In this document: piece by piece, positions 15,479 through 22,609 of the stretch
How positions within the stretch are numbered: position 1 is the first letter of the stretch
Layout: the number at the start of each line of letters is the position of its first letter
NCBI GenBank assembly: GCA_034667525.1
Contig: JAXDJO010000037.1
Coordinates: forward strand, 1-30,993
Source: DATAPE01 sp034667525
Lineage (GTDB): Bacteria > Actinomycetota > CADDZG01 > WHSQ01
DNA length: 30,993 nt
Reading direction: 5' to 3'
Position numbers and translations under genes: made by a program
Notes under the pieces: generated by a model
Database searches by the model: none
What the model was told of the DNA's origin: nothing
Seen by the model: the letters and a program-made list of their open reading frames with translations, nothing else

Positions 15479-16423
15479 GTGTCGCTGCCCGAAGAGCCTC
15501 CCACCCTGGCAACGAAGGTCGGTCCGATCGAGCTCGTCACACCCGTTCTTCTCGCCTCGGGAACATTCGGAGCAGGCAGGGAAGGGTCGGCATTCCTCGA
15601 CCTCGCCTCGGTCGGCGGGATCATCGTGAAATCCATGACCTCCGTTCCCTGGAGGGGAAAAGCGACCCCCCGGATGTGCGAAACGCCATCCGGGATGCTC
15701 AACGCTATCGGCATCCAGAACAAGGGCGTCGATCACTTCATCACCGATGATCTCCCGTGGTTACTCAAGCGCAAGGCGACGGTATTTGCCTCGATCGCAG
15801 GAAACACCGTTGAGGAGTTCGTGCGGGTGGCGGACAAGCTCAGAAGTGGAGCGGGGGGCGTAGCGGGCGTTGAAATCAACATCTCGTGCCCCAACCTGGA
15901 AGACCGCAACAACATGTTCGCCCACTCCGAGCAGGCAACGGCTGCAGTGGTATCGAGCGTGAAGAAGGCGCTCCCGCGTAAGCCCCTGTTTGCCAAGCTG
16001 TCGCCAAACGTGACCTCTCTGACTGCGATCGCAGCAGCGGCCGTGGATGCCGGAGCGGACGGCCTCTCTCTCGTCAACACGGTTTTCGGGATGGCCATCG
16101 ACCTCGAGACGAGGCGGCCGAAGCTCGCCGGCACCGTGGGGGGCCTTTCGGGGCCTGCGATCCGGCCGATCGCTGTGCGTGCCATTCACGAGGTGCACCG
16201 CGCGTTGCCCCATGTGCCGATCATCGGACAGGGCGGGGTGAGCTCTGGTGCCGATGCTCTGGAACTCATCCTCGCAGGAGCAAGCGCGGTTGCAGTGGGT
16301 ACTGCCAATTTTGTAAACCCGCGGGCTGCCGTTGAGGTCGCCGACGGCATCGCCCGCTACATGACGAAACATGGCGTCGTAAGTGTGGGCGAGCTGGTGG
16401 GGGCGGTGAAGTTAGAAGGGTGA
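15479..16423 (+). CDS. pyrD: Dihydroorotate dehydrogenase, catalytic subunit (class 1B)
   Basis: PyrD oxidises dihydroorotate to orotate with FMN. The 314-residue TIM barrel has VLLASGTFGAG, KSMTSVPWRG, the substrate loop around NAIGIQNKGVDHF, and the class 1 catalytic cysteine C137 in NISCPN. It also has AKLSPNVT, VNTVFGMAID and the phosphate-binding end GGVSSGADALELILAGASAV. Cysteine rather than serine as the base, together with the adjacent pyrK, places it in the NAD-linked class 1B rather than the quinone-linked class 2 found in many other Actinobacteria such as Mycobacterium. GTG 15479 lies 2 bases after the pyrK stop, and its own stop overlaps the pyrF GTG (GTGA). Confidence 0.96.
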   Translation: MSLPEEPPTLATKVGPIELVTPVLLASGTFGAGREGSAFLDLASVGGIIVKSMTSVPWRGKATPRMCETPSGMLNAIGIQNKGVDHFITDDLPWLLKRKATVFASIAGNTVEEFVRVADKLRSGAGGVAGVEINISCPNLEDRNNMFAHSEQATAAVVSSVKKALPRKPLFAKLSPNVTSLTAIAAAAVDAGADGLSLVNTVFGMAIDLETRRPKLAGTVGGLSGPAIRPIAVRAIHEVHRALPHVPIIGQGGVSSGADALELILAGASAVAVGTANFVNPRAAVEVADGIARYMTKHGVVSVGELVGAVKLEG

Positions 16424-17109
16424 ACCCACTGTGTGTGGCGATCGACACCGCCGACGGATCCGTTGTCGATGCACTGGCGGAGGCGACGGAGCCTTACGCG
16501 GGAATGTTCAAGGTAGGGGCAACAACATTTGCCGGACTGGGGCCCCCGGTGGTCACGCGGCTTGCAGCTTCCCGACCTGTCTTCTGCGACCTCAAGTTGT
16601 GCGATATCCCTTCGCAGGTCGGTGGGGCGATAGCGGCACTGTCGGCTCTGGGGGTGACTCTCGCTACCGTCCACGCCCTGGGGGGCCGTGAGATGGTGCG
16701 GACGGCGGCAAAGGAGGCTTCGGGGGAGCTGAAGATCCTTGCGGTCACGATCCTCACCAGCCTGGACAGCGGTGACCTCACCGAGCTAGGGGTTCGAGGA
16801 ACGGCCTCCGAAGCGGTTGTGCGGCTCGCCGACATGGCGTTGGAGGCGGGCGCTTCCGGGCTGGTTTGTTCCGGGCAAGAGGCCGCCGCGCTGCGGCAGC
16901 GCTTCGGCCCCGCGGCGAGCGGAGGCCCCCTCCTGGTAGTGCCGGGTATCAGGTTCGAGGGGGGCCCGTCCGCCGACCAACAGCGCACACTCGGACCCAG
17001 AGCCGCGCTCGACGCGGGCGCCGACATCCTGGTGGTCGGGCGGCCTATAACGGCGGCCCCCGACCCTGGCGCTGCCGCTCGGAGAATCTCCATGGAGCTC
17101 GCGCGATGA
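16420..17109 (+). CDS. pyrF: Orotidine 5'-phosphate decarboxylase
   Basis: PyrF decarboxylates OMP to UMP, the last de novo step. The 229-residue barrel has AIDTAD at strand 1 (D9), FKVGATTFAGLGP, the catalytic tetrad region DLKLCDIPSQVGGA (D57, K59, D62), VHALGG, and the phosphate-binding strands VVPGIRF and ADILVVGRPIT. The form is that of the shorter pyrF group I enzymes rather than the longer mycobacterial-type PyrF. GTG 16420 overlaps pyrD by GTGA, and the stop overlaps the pyrE ATG by ATGA. Confidence 0.95.
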   Translation: MNPLCVAIDTADGSVVDALAEATEPYAGMFKVGATTFAGLGPPVVTRLAASRPVFCDLKLCDIPSQVGGAIAALSALGVTLATVHALGGREMVRTAAKEASGELKILAVTILTSLDSGDLTELGVRGTASEAVVRLADMALEAGASGLVCSGQEAAALRQRFGPAASGGPLLVVPGIRFEGGPSADQQRTLGPRAALDAGADILVVGRPITAAPDPGAAARRISMELAR

Positions 17110-17684
17110 CCACACAAGAAATGCTCCAGGAGTTGCACGAAAAAGGAGCGGTGCTGTCGGGACACTTTCGCCTATCGTCCGGACGGCACTCCGACACTTT
17201 CGTGCAGAAGTTCAGACTGCTCGAGGACTCGCGCGCTGCGAAGCGTGCAGGCGAGATGCTCGCATCGAAATTCCCCGAAGGTTTCGATGTTGTGGCCGCG
17301 CCCGCAATAGGGGCGATCGTGCTTGGATTCGTGACTGCACTGGCGAGGGGTGCTCGCTCGATCTTCTCCGAACGCGTTGACGGCGAGATGAGCTTCCGCA
17401 GAGGCTTCGCCGTGTTCCCGGGTGAACGGACGGTGGTAGTCGAAGACGTTGTGACCACAGGCGGCTCGGCGAAGGAAGTTGTGGATCTGGTGGCACAGTC
17501 GGGAGGGATCGTTGTTGGCATCGGTGCTCTGGTTGACAGAGATGACTCCTCGAGAGGGCCGTTAGGAGCCCCGTTGCAAGCCTTAGTGACGCTGTCTGTC
17601 AATTCGTGGCCGGCGGAGAGCTGCCCCCTATGCGCTGACGGAATTCCCCTCACCGATCCGGGAAGCCGCAGGTTGGACCTATGA
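17106..17684 (+). CDS. pyrE: Orotate phosphoribosyltransferase
   Basis: PyrE joins orotate to PRPP to form OMP, the substrate of PyrF. The 192-residue type I phosphoribosyltransferase shows FRLSSGRHSDTFVQKF at the N terminus, APAIGAIVLG, SERVDGEMSFRRGF and the PRPP-binding loop VVEDVVTTGGSAKEVV (about 111-126). The tail, CPLCADGIPLTDPGSRRL, carries a CPLC pair typical of one OPRTase subgroup. It completes a full de novo UMP pathway in one operon (carA, carB, pyrB, pyrC, pyrD, pyrK, pyrE, pyrF). ATG 17106 is set by the ATGA overlap with pyrF; the open frame upstream of it within pyrF is a shadow. It ends 90 bases before mihF. Confidence 0.96.
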   Translation: MTTQEMLQELHEKGAVLSGHFRLSSGRHSDTFVQKFRLLEDSRAAKRAGEMLASKFPEGFDVVAAPAIGAIVLGFVTALARGARSIFSERVDGEMSFRRGFAVFPGERTVVVEDVVTTGGSAKEVVDLVAQSGGIVVGIGALVDRDDSSRGPLGAPLQALVTLSVNSWPAESCPLCADGIPLTDPGSRRLDL

Positions 17685-17692
17685 AGCGTGCC

Positions 17693-17698
17693 TATAAT
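17693..17698 (+). promoter_or_regulatory. Likely -10 box of a mihF promoter
   Basis: A perfect TATAAT lies just after the pyrE stop, 76 bases upstream of mihF. The best -35 candidate is TTGGAC (17673-17678), but the spacer is only 14 bases, so the box may act without a proper -35. It would let mihF, gmk and rpoZ be transcribed independently of PyrR control. Confidence 0.5.
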
Positions 17699-17774
17699 CC
17701 CGTCAACCCAAGTCGTCGAAGAGCACGAAACGGAACGCATCACGTTCGAGAATCGTCCATAGGAGGATCTGCCG

Positions 17775-18092
17775 ATGCCCTTGCCACCGCCGCTAAGCGA
17801 AGAGCAACGGCGGCAGGCGCTGGAAAAGGCGGCGATCGCTCGGCGCAAACGCGCGGACCTCAAGGAGCAACTGAAGAGCGGGCGTACATCCTTGAAGGAG
17901 CTCCTCGAAAGAACTCATGATGAGATCGTGGGCAAGATGAAGGTGTCTACAGTTCTGGAATCTTTGCCCGGAGTTGGACGGGTGCGTGCTCGCAAGATGA
18001 TGGAGCGACTGGATATCTCTGAGTCGCGCAGGATGCGCGGTCTGGGCTCCAAGCAAAAAGAGAACCTTCTCAGCGAGCTGTCCCGCAGGTAG
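17775..18092 (+). CDS. mihF: Actinobacterial integration host factor (mIHF)
   Basis: This 105-residue basic nucleoid protein is of the actinobacterial type, unrelated to the IHF/HU fold of Proteobacteria. A long N-terminal helix (LSEEQRRQALEKAAIARRKR) is followed by IVGKMKVSTVLESLPGVGRV (51-70) and MERLDIS, which form the helix-two-turn-helix DNA-contact region. RRMRGLGSKQKENLL follows near the end. It closely resembles mycobacterial mIHF (Rv1388) as I recall it, including the gmk-rpoZ neighbours. Family members bend and compact DNA and affect recombination and transcription. A strong AGGAGG (17761-17766) sits 8 bases before the ATG. This gene is one of the best taxonomic markers in the window. 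Confidence 0.95.
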   Translation: MPLPPPLSEEQRRQALEKAAIARRKRADLKEQLKSGRTSLKELLERTHDEIVGKMKVSTVLESLPGVGRVRARKMMERLDISESRRMRGLGSKQKENLLSELSRR

Positions 18093-18147
18093 CGAGAATT
18101 TCGATCTCCGGCCCCCCCATACCTTTGCTCGACCAGCGCTAACTCCC

Positions 18148-18735
18148 ATGCGAAAGAGCACTGGGCGGGGGCGCATCTTCGTCATCTCCGGGCCCTCCGG
18201 AGCGGGCAAGGGAACGGTGGTCGCGGGACTGATGAAGCGGAAGCCCGAGCTCATCCTGTCGGTCTCGGCAACGACCAGGCCCGCTCGGCCGGGGGAAAGA
18301 CATGGGATCGATTACGAGTTCATCTCGAAGCCGGAATTCCTCGCCAGGCGGTACCGCGGGGGCTTTCTCGAATGGGCGGAGGTCTTTGACAACTTGTACG
18401 GGACTCCCCGGGCCTCGGTTGATCAGGCGGTAGCACAGGGAAAGGACGTCATCCTGGAGCTCGATATACAGGGCGCGCTGGCGGTGAAGCGCATACGTCC
18501 CGAAGCCGTGCTCGTTTTCATAGAACCCCCCTCGTTGGAGGATCTGTTGCTGCGGCTACGGGGACGGGGCACCGAGGATCCCGAAACGATCTCCAAACGC
18601 GTCAAGGCCGCCTACGAAGAGGTCAAGAACAAAGGCCTTTACGACTACATCGTGGTCAATGCAAACGTTCAGGAGGCTGAAGACGAACTCGTCCGTATAC
18701 TGGACGAACGAGAAAACGAAAGGACTGAACCTTGA
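18148..18735 (+). CDS. gmk: Guanylate kinase
   Basis: Gmk converts GMP and dGMP to the diphosphates. The 195-residue enzyme has the P-loop GPSGAGKGT (15-23), VSATTRPARPGERHGIDYEF (GMP-binding segment), GGFLEWAEVFDNLYGTP, the LELDIQGA strand and the lid RGRGTEDPETISKR. No Shine-Dalgarno is visible in the bases before ATG 18148, and the gap to mihF is 55 bases, so a short or leaderless transcript cannot be excluded. Its stop overlaps the TTG of rpoZ (TTGA), which couples guanine nucleotide supply to an RNA polymerase subunit, a pairing conserved across many bacteria. Confidence 0.96.
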   Translation: MRKSTGRGRIFVISGPSGAGKGTVVAGLMKRKPELILSVSATTRPARPGERHGIDYEFISKPEFLARRYRGGFLEWAEVFDNLYGTPRASVDQAVAQGKDVILELDIQGALAVKRIRPEAVLVFIEPPSLEDLLLRLRGRGTEDPETISKRVKAAYEEVKNKGLYDYIVVNANVQEAEDELVRILDERENERTEP

Positions 18736-18980
18736 TTGAGCCCAAGATCGAAAGCCTTCTGGAGCACGTCGATTCCAAATACACGTTGGTGATCCTCGCT
18801 GCGAAGCGGAGCCGCCAGATCAATTCCTATTTCACACAACTCGGTGAGGGTGTCTCCGAGTTCACACCGCCGCAAGTTCCGCTGGCGGCCGACCAAGCGC
18901 CCAAGACGTTGTCGATCGCGTTGCAGGAGATCGCTGAGGGCAAGGTCGGCTACGAGCGAACGATGGAAGGCATCAAGTAA
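18732..18980 (+). CDS. rpoZ: RNA polymerase omega subunit
   Basis: Omega helps fold and assemble the beta-prime subunit of RNA polymerase. The 82-residue product shows the family core: a KYTLVILAAKRSRQIN helix, a variable loop, and KTLSIALQEIAEGKVGYER at the end. TTG 18732 is selected because it lies in a TTGA overlap with the gmk stop and leaves the usual short N-terminal tail before the conserved helix. The gmk-rpoZ-coaBC order is typical of Actinobacteria. It is small and lacks any unusual insert. Confidence 0.94.
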   Translation: MIEPKIESLLEHVDSKYTLVILAAKRSRQINSYFTQLGEGVSEFTPPQVPLAADQAPKTLSIALQEIAEGKVGYERTMEGIK

Positions 18981-18992
18981 GTCGGTGGTGAG

Positions 18993-20255
18993 ATGCAGCC
19001 GGCTATACCGGGCGACGCGATAGGAGTGTCCCCCTCGTCGTTTCAAGGAGAGAAGATCCTCCTGTGTGTGACTGGGGGCATCGCCGCTTACAAAGCTGCA
19101 TATCTAGCTCGGACCCTCTCTCAATCAGGCGCCGACGTTCGTGTTGTCATGACACGTTCGGCCGAACGCTTCATCGGATCCCAGACATTCAGTGCCCTCA
19201 CGGGTAATCCGGTGGCGACAGAGCTCTTTGGAAGATCGGCCGATGTTCCCCACGTCGAACTTGCTCGAGGAACCCGGCTGGCGATCGTGGCCCCAGCAAC
19301 TGCCAACTCACTTGCCAAGCTCGCTCTCGGATTCGCCGACGACCTATTCTCGGCGACGCTTCTGACGGTGTCATGCCCGATCCTCATCGCACCCGCCATG
19401 CACACTGAGATGTGGCAGCATCCGGCAACCTCTGGGCACGTTGAGACCCTTCGATCCAGGGGGGTGCGTTTCGTAGACCCGGCAGAGGGTGCGTTGTCAT
19501 CGGGGGATGTTGGAGTGGGCCGCATGGCAGAGCCGGACGAGATCATCGCTGCGGCCGCCCGCATACTGGCGACGGGCCACCAGCTGGACGGCGTCCGGGT
19601 ACTCGTTACGGCCGGTGGCACGCAAGAACCCATCGATCCCGTTCGTTTCGTAAGCAATCGTTCGTCCGGTTTGATGGGGATCGCGATCGCGAAGGCGGCG
19701 TTGTCACGGGGGGCAAAGGTGACTTTGGTGGCCGGTCAGATCCAAGTTCCGGCCCCCGCCGGCGCGGACGTTGTCTCGGTCAGAACGACCCACGACATGC
19801 GAGATGCGGTCCTTGCCGCCGCGCCAGACTGCGATGTCATCGTCAAGGCTGCCGCCGTCGCGGACTTCACGCCTGCTGAGAGTGCGCCGCGAAAGCTCAA
19901 AAAGGCGGACGGACCGCCGCAGGTGACCCTGGTTCCCACGCCGGACATACTCGCGGAGCTGGGGGCGTCACCAAAGCTGCGCAAGGCAGGGAGCATCCTT
20001 GTCGGCTTCGCTGCCGAGACCGAAGAAGATCCCGCGCATCTTGCCGAGCTTGCGCTGGAGAAGCGGAGCGCCAAGCGAGCCGACGTGATCGTTGCCAACG
20101 ATGTCCAGAGCCCTGACTCGGGCTTCGATGTTCCTACCAACCGCGCGGTGATCGCTGGCCCCAGCGGGGTTGCCCAGGTGGGCCTTGTGACCAAGCAAGA
20201 TCTTGCAGAGGCGTTGATCGATGAGGTCGCCTTGTTGTTGCACCGGCGCACTTAA
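18993..20255 (+). CDS. coaBC: Bifunctional phosphopantothenoylcysteine decarboxylase/synthetase
   Basis: CoaBC makes 4'-phosphopantetheine for coenzyme A: CoaB joins cysteine to phosphopantothenate with CTP and CoaC decarboxylates it with FMN. In 420 residues, CoaC covers about 20-195 (VTGGIAAYKAAYLAR, catalytic H87 in VPHVELAR, APATANSLAKLALGFADDL, PAMHTEMW). CoaB covers about 200-410 (VLVTAGGTQEPIDPVRFVSN, KAAAVADFTP). Two CoaC positions differ from the E. coli enzyme: PAMN is PAMH (H137), and the active-site cysteine in ACGD is serine here (SSGD, S170). ATG 18993 has a GGTGGTGAG site upstream; GTG 19026 would trim a non-conserved leader and is an alternative. Confidence 0.95.
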   Translation: MQPAIPGDAIGVSPSSFQGEKILLCVTGGIAAYKAAYLARTLSQSGADVRVVMTRSAERFIGSQTFSALTGNPVATELFGRSADVPHVELARGTRLAIVAPATANSLAKLALGFADDLFSATLLTVSCPILIAPAMHTEMWQHPATSGHVETLRSRGVRFVDPAEGALSSGDVGVGRMAEPDEIIAAAARILATGHQLDGVRVLVTAGGTQEPIDPVRFVSNRSSGLMGIAIAKAALSRGAKVTLVAGQIQVPAPAGADVVSVRTTHDMRDAVLAAAPDCDVIVKAAAVADFTPAESAPRKLKKADGPPQVTLVPTPDILAELGASPKLRKAGSILVGFAAETEEDPAHLAELALEKRSAKRADVIVANDVQSPDSGFDVPTNRAVIAGPSGVAQVGLVTKQDLAEALIDEVALLLHRRT

Positions 20256-20276
20256 GGCACAAGAAGCTCGGGTCCC

Positions 20277-21635
20277 GTGCCGGCTCTGATGCGGTGGCAT
20301 CATGGTTCTGTGCGGATCCTGCGATTTGTTGCGCTGCTCGTCGTAGCGCTCGCGGTCATCCCCCAGGCGAGCGCAAGCCCCTCTCGAGCAGTCGTGGATC
20401 TGCGCCTGGACGGGGTGGTCGATCCTTTCGAGGCAAGCTACCTGACCTCTCAGATCCACTCCGCGGCCGACGGACATGCCGCGGCCGTGCTGATCACGAT
20501 CGATACGCCGGGGGGTCTGGACTCCTCGATGCGAGAGATCGTCCAGGCGATCCTGAACTCTCCCGTGCCGGTCGTCTGCTACGTGTCTCCCGACGGCGCA
20601 AGAGCCGCGTCTGCGGGCACTTTCATACTCACCGCCTGTGACGTGGCCGCCATGGCCCCCGGCACGAACGTTGGTGCTGCCAGTCCGGTCGGTGTCTCGG
20701 GAGCGATCGAACAGCAAAAGGTCAAGAACGATGCCGCCGCTTTTATCCGCAGCCTGGCCGAGCAGAAGCATCGCAACCCCGCCTGGGCCGAGAGCGCGGT
20801 AACTCAGGCGGCGAGCGTTAGCGCCGATGAAGCCCTGCGGCTCCACGCTATCGACCTGGTCGCGCCGGACGAAGCCACGCTTCTCAGCCGTCTCGACGGA
20901 CGATCCATCGCCAAAGCGGGACGCACCTTCACGTTGCGCACGGATGGAGCCGCGCTCGAGGTTCGGTCGATGCCCGTGGCCGCCAGCGTTCTGCACCACT
21001 TGTTCACCCCCGACCTCGCCTTCGTGTTCTTCTACCTCGGCATCGGTCTGCTGATCGTGGAGCTCATCCATCCTGGGTTGTCTATCCCGGGGATCCTCGG
21101 GGTGTTGTCGTTGGTGGCTGCGTTCACGGCATTCGGGATGCTCGCGGTGCAACTGGTTGGCATCGTGCTACTCGTGATCTCGGCAGGTTTTCTGTTGCTG
21201 GAGCTGAGACATCCGGGCATCACCTTCGCGGGCATCGCCGGGATAATCACGTTGGTCTTGGGTGGGATGCTGCTGTTCAACACCAACATTCCCAATGGGG
21301 GTGTCTCGCCGTGGACGATCGGTCCGGTCGCACTCGTGATGTCGCTGTATCTCGTGTTGGTGGTGCCCGCGGTACTCCGCGCCCGGCACCTTCCTGCCGC
21401 TGTGGGGTCGCAACGGTTTATCGGAAGCGAGGGAGTTGCAACCACGAGTATCAGGCCGCGTGGAACCGCCCGGGTGGCGTCCGAGCTGTGGACGGTTGAC
21501 TCGGTCGCGGGCCCCATCGAGCGCGGTGAGCGCGTGCGCGTCGTGGGCGTTGAGGGCCTGCGTCTGAAGGTCGAACCAGTGCGGGACCCGGAGAAACCTC
21601 CGGCACCTCTAGAGCAGATAGGAGGTTTGGCATGA
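20277..21635 (+). CDS. NfeD/ClpP-type membrane serine protease
   Basis: This is a full-length NfeD of the long (STOPP) type, up to 452 residues. A signal sequence (RILRFVALLVVALAVI, about 13-28, cleavage near ASA) precedes a ClpP-like serine/lysine protease domain (about 36-225) with TPGGLDSSMR, nucleophile S112 in ASAGTF and probable base K148. Four or more membrane helices (about 230-370) and a soluble OB-fold domain (about 385-445) follow. Characterised archaeal homologs cleave the C terminus of their partner stomatin. Here the partner slipin follows at an ATGA overlap. The start is uncertain: GTG 20277 gives the longest product, ATG 20289 is possible, and GTG 20310 would begin exactly at the signal sequence. 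Confidence 0.9.
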   Translation: MPALMRWHHGSVRILRFVALLVVALAVIPQASASPSRAVVDLRLDGVVDPFEASYLTSQIHSAADGHAAAVLITIDTPGGLDSSMREIVQAILNSPVPVVCYVSPDGARAASAGTFILTACDVAAMAPGTNVGAASPVGVSGAIEQQKVKNDAAAFIRSLAEQKHRNPAWAESAVTQAASVSADEALRLHAIDLVAPDEATLLSRLDGRSIAKAGRTFTLRTDGAALEVRSMPVAASVLHHLFTPDLAFVFFYLGIGLLIVELIHPGLSIPGILGVLSLVAAFTAFGMLAVQLVGIVLLVISAGFLLLELRHPGITFAGIAGIITLVLGGMLLFNTNIPNGGVSPWTIGPVALVMSLYLVLVVPAVLRARHLPAAVGSQRFIGSEGVATTSIRPRGTARVASELWTVDSVAGPIERGERVRVVGVEGLRLKVEPVRDPEKPPAPLEQIGGLA

Positions 21636-22555
21636 TCGCTTTGATCGCGCTCGGCATCATCTTGATCTTGCTTGTGTTGGTGCTTGCAACCTCGGTGCGC
21701 ATCGTCCGTGAGTACCAGCGGTTGGTCGTGTTCCGTGTCGGCCGCGTCATCGGAACCAAAGGACCGGGAATCGTGCTCTTGATCCCTCTCGTCGACAGGG
21801 CCAACAATGTTGACCTGCGAGAGCTTTATCTCGAGATCCCTCATCAGAGCGCCATCACCAAAGACAACGCAACGATCTCGATCGATTTCATCATCTTCTA
21901 CAAGGTTGTCGATGCAGTTGCTTCCGTGGTGGAGGTCCAGTACTTCGCGGGGGCCGCACAGAACATCGCAGCGACGACACTCCGCTCTGTCGTCGGGGAC
22001 ATGTCGTTGGATGAAGTTTTGGCCAAGCGAGAAAACATGAACGAGATCTTGCGTACCAAGCTGGACGAGGTTACAGAACGTTGGGGAGTGAAGATCACCA
22101 ACGTCGAGATCCGGGAGATAATCCCTCCTCCCGCGGTGCAAGAGGCGATGACCCGCCAGATGTCTGCAGAGAGAACCCGCCGGGCGGTGGTCACGGAGGC
22201 TGAGGGCGCCAAGCAGGCATCCATCACGGTGGCAGAGGGCAACAAGACCTCGGCCATCCTCAACGCCGAAGGCAGCAAGCAGTCCTCGATCCTGAACGCC
22301 GAAGGTGGTCGTCAGTCGGCCATACTTCAAGCTGAAGGATTCGCCATGGCGCTCGCTCGGATCCTCGAGGTAGCGAGGACGCTCGACGCCAACACCATGA
22401 GCCTGCAGTATCTCGACGCGTTGAAGGCTCTTGGTCGATCGGACGCCACCAAGTTCGTGATCCCCATGGAGCTGTCGTCGTTGCTCTCCAGCGTCGCGGG
22501 CCAGGCTGGCCGGTCGTTCAGCAACGGCGCGCAGGGAGACTCGACGCCGCGGTGA
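21632..22555 (+). CDS. Slipin/stomatin-like SPFH membrane protein
   Basis: This 307-residue SPFH protein has one N-terminal membrane helix (residues 1-21), the stomatin signature VREYQRLVVFRVGRVIGTKG (25-44), and the SPFH core through NVEIREIIPPPAVQEAM. A helical coiled-coil region of four 11-residue repeats (about 188-231) follows, then a C-terminal oligomerisation segment. Slipins form large rings in detergent-resistant membrane domains and pair with NfeD proteases, as here, where the ATG overlaps the nfeD stop. The pair is thought to serve membrane quality control, but the substrate is unknown. It separates coaBC from metK, which are closer together in the actinobacterial gene orders I know. 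Confidence 0.93.
   Translation: MIALIALGIILILLVLVLATSVRIVREYQRLVVFRVGRVIGTKGPGIVLLIPLVDRANNVDLRELYLEIPHQSAITKDNATISIDFIIFYKVVDAVASVVEVQYFAGAAQNIAATTLRSVVGDMSLDEVLAKRENMNEILRTKLDEVTERWGVKITNVEIREIIPPPAVQEAMTRQMSAERTRRAVVTEAEGAKQASITVAEGNKTSAILNAEGSKQSSILNAEGGRQSAILQAEGFAMALARILEVARTLDANTMSLQYLDALKALGRSDATKFVIPMELSSLLSSVAGQAGRSFSNGAQGDSTPR
22193..22324 (+). repeat. Four in-frame 33-base repeats coding for an 11-residue coiled-coil unit
   Basis: Within the slipin gene, residues 188-231 read as four units of eleven: TEAEGAKQASI, TVAEGNKTSAI, LNAEGSKQSSI and LNAEGGRQSAI. A fifth partial unit (LQAEG) follows. The Ala-Glu-Gly core is invariant. An 11-residue period fits the right-handed hendecad coiled coil known in stomatin-type proteins. 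Confidence 0.85.
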
Positions 22556-22596
22556 GGTGATCCGCGCCGGCTGGTTCTGCGGGGGAGCCCAGCGTC

Positions 22597-22602
22597 TAGG
22601 AT
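22597..22602 (+). promoter_or_regulatory. Possible -10 box for leaderless metK
   Basis: TAGGAT (TANNNT) ends exactly 7 bases before ATG 22610, the spacing expected when transcription begins at the start codon. The GGGGGAG at 22581-22587 lies too far from 22610 (22 bases) to serve it. No -35 box is clear. Confidence 0.3.
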
Positions 22603-22609
22603 GCCCTCC

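Noticed and set aside
22556..22609. SAM riboswitch upstream of metK
   Set aside because: The gap is too short and shows none of the conserved SAM-I or SAM-II stems.
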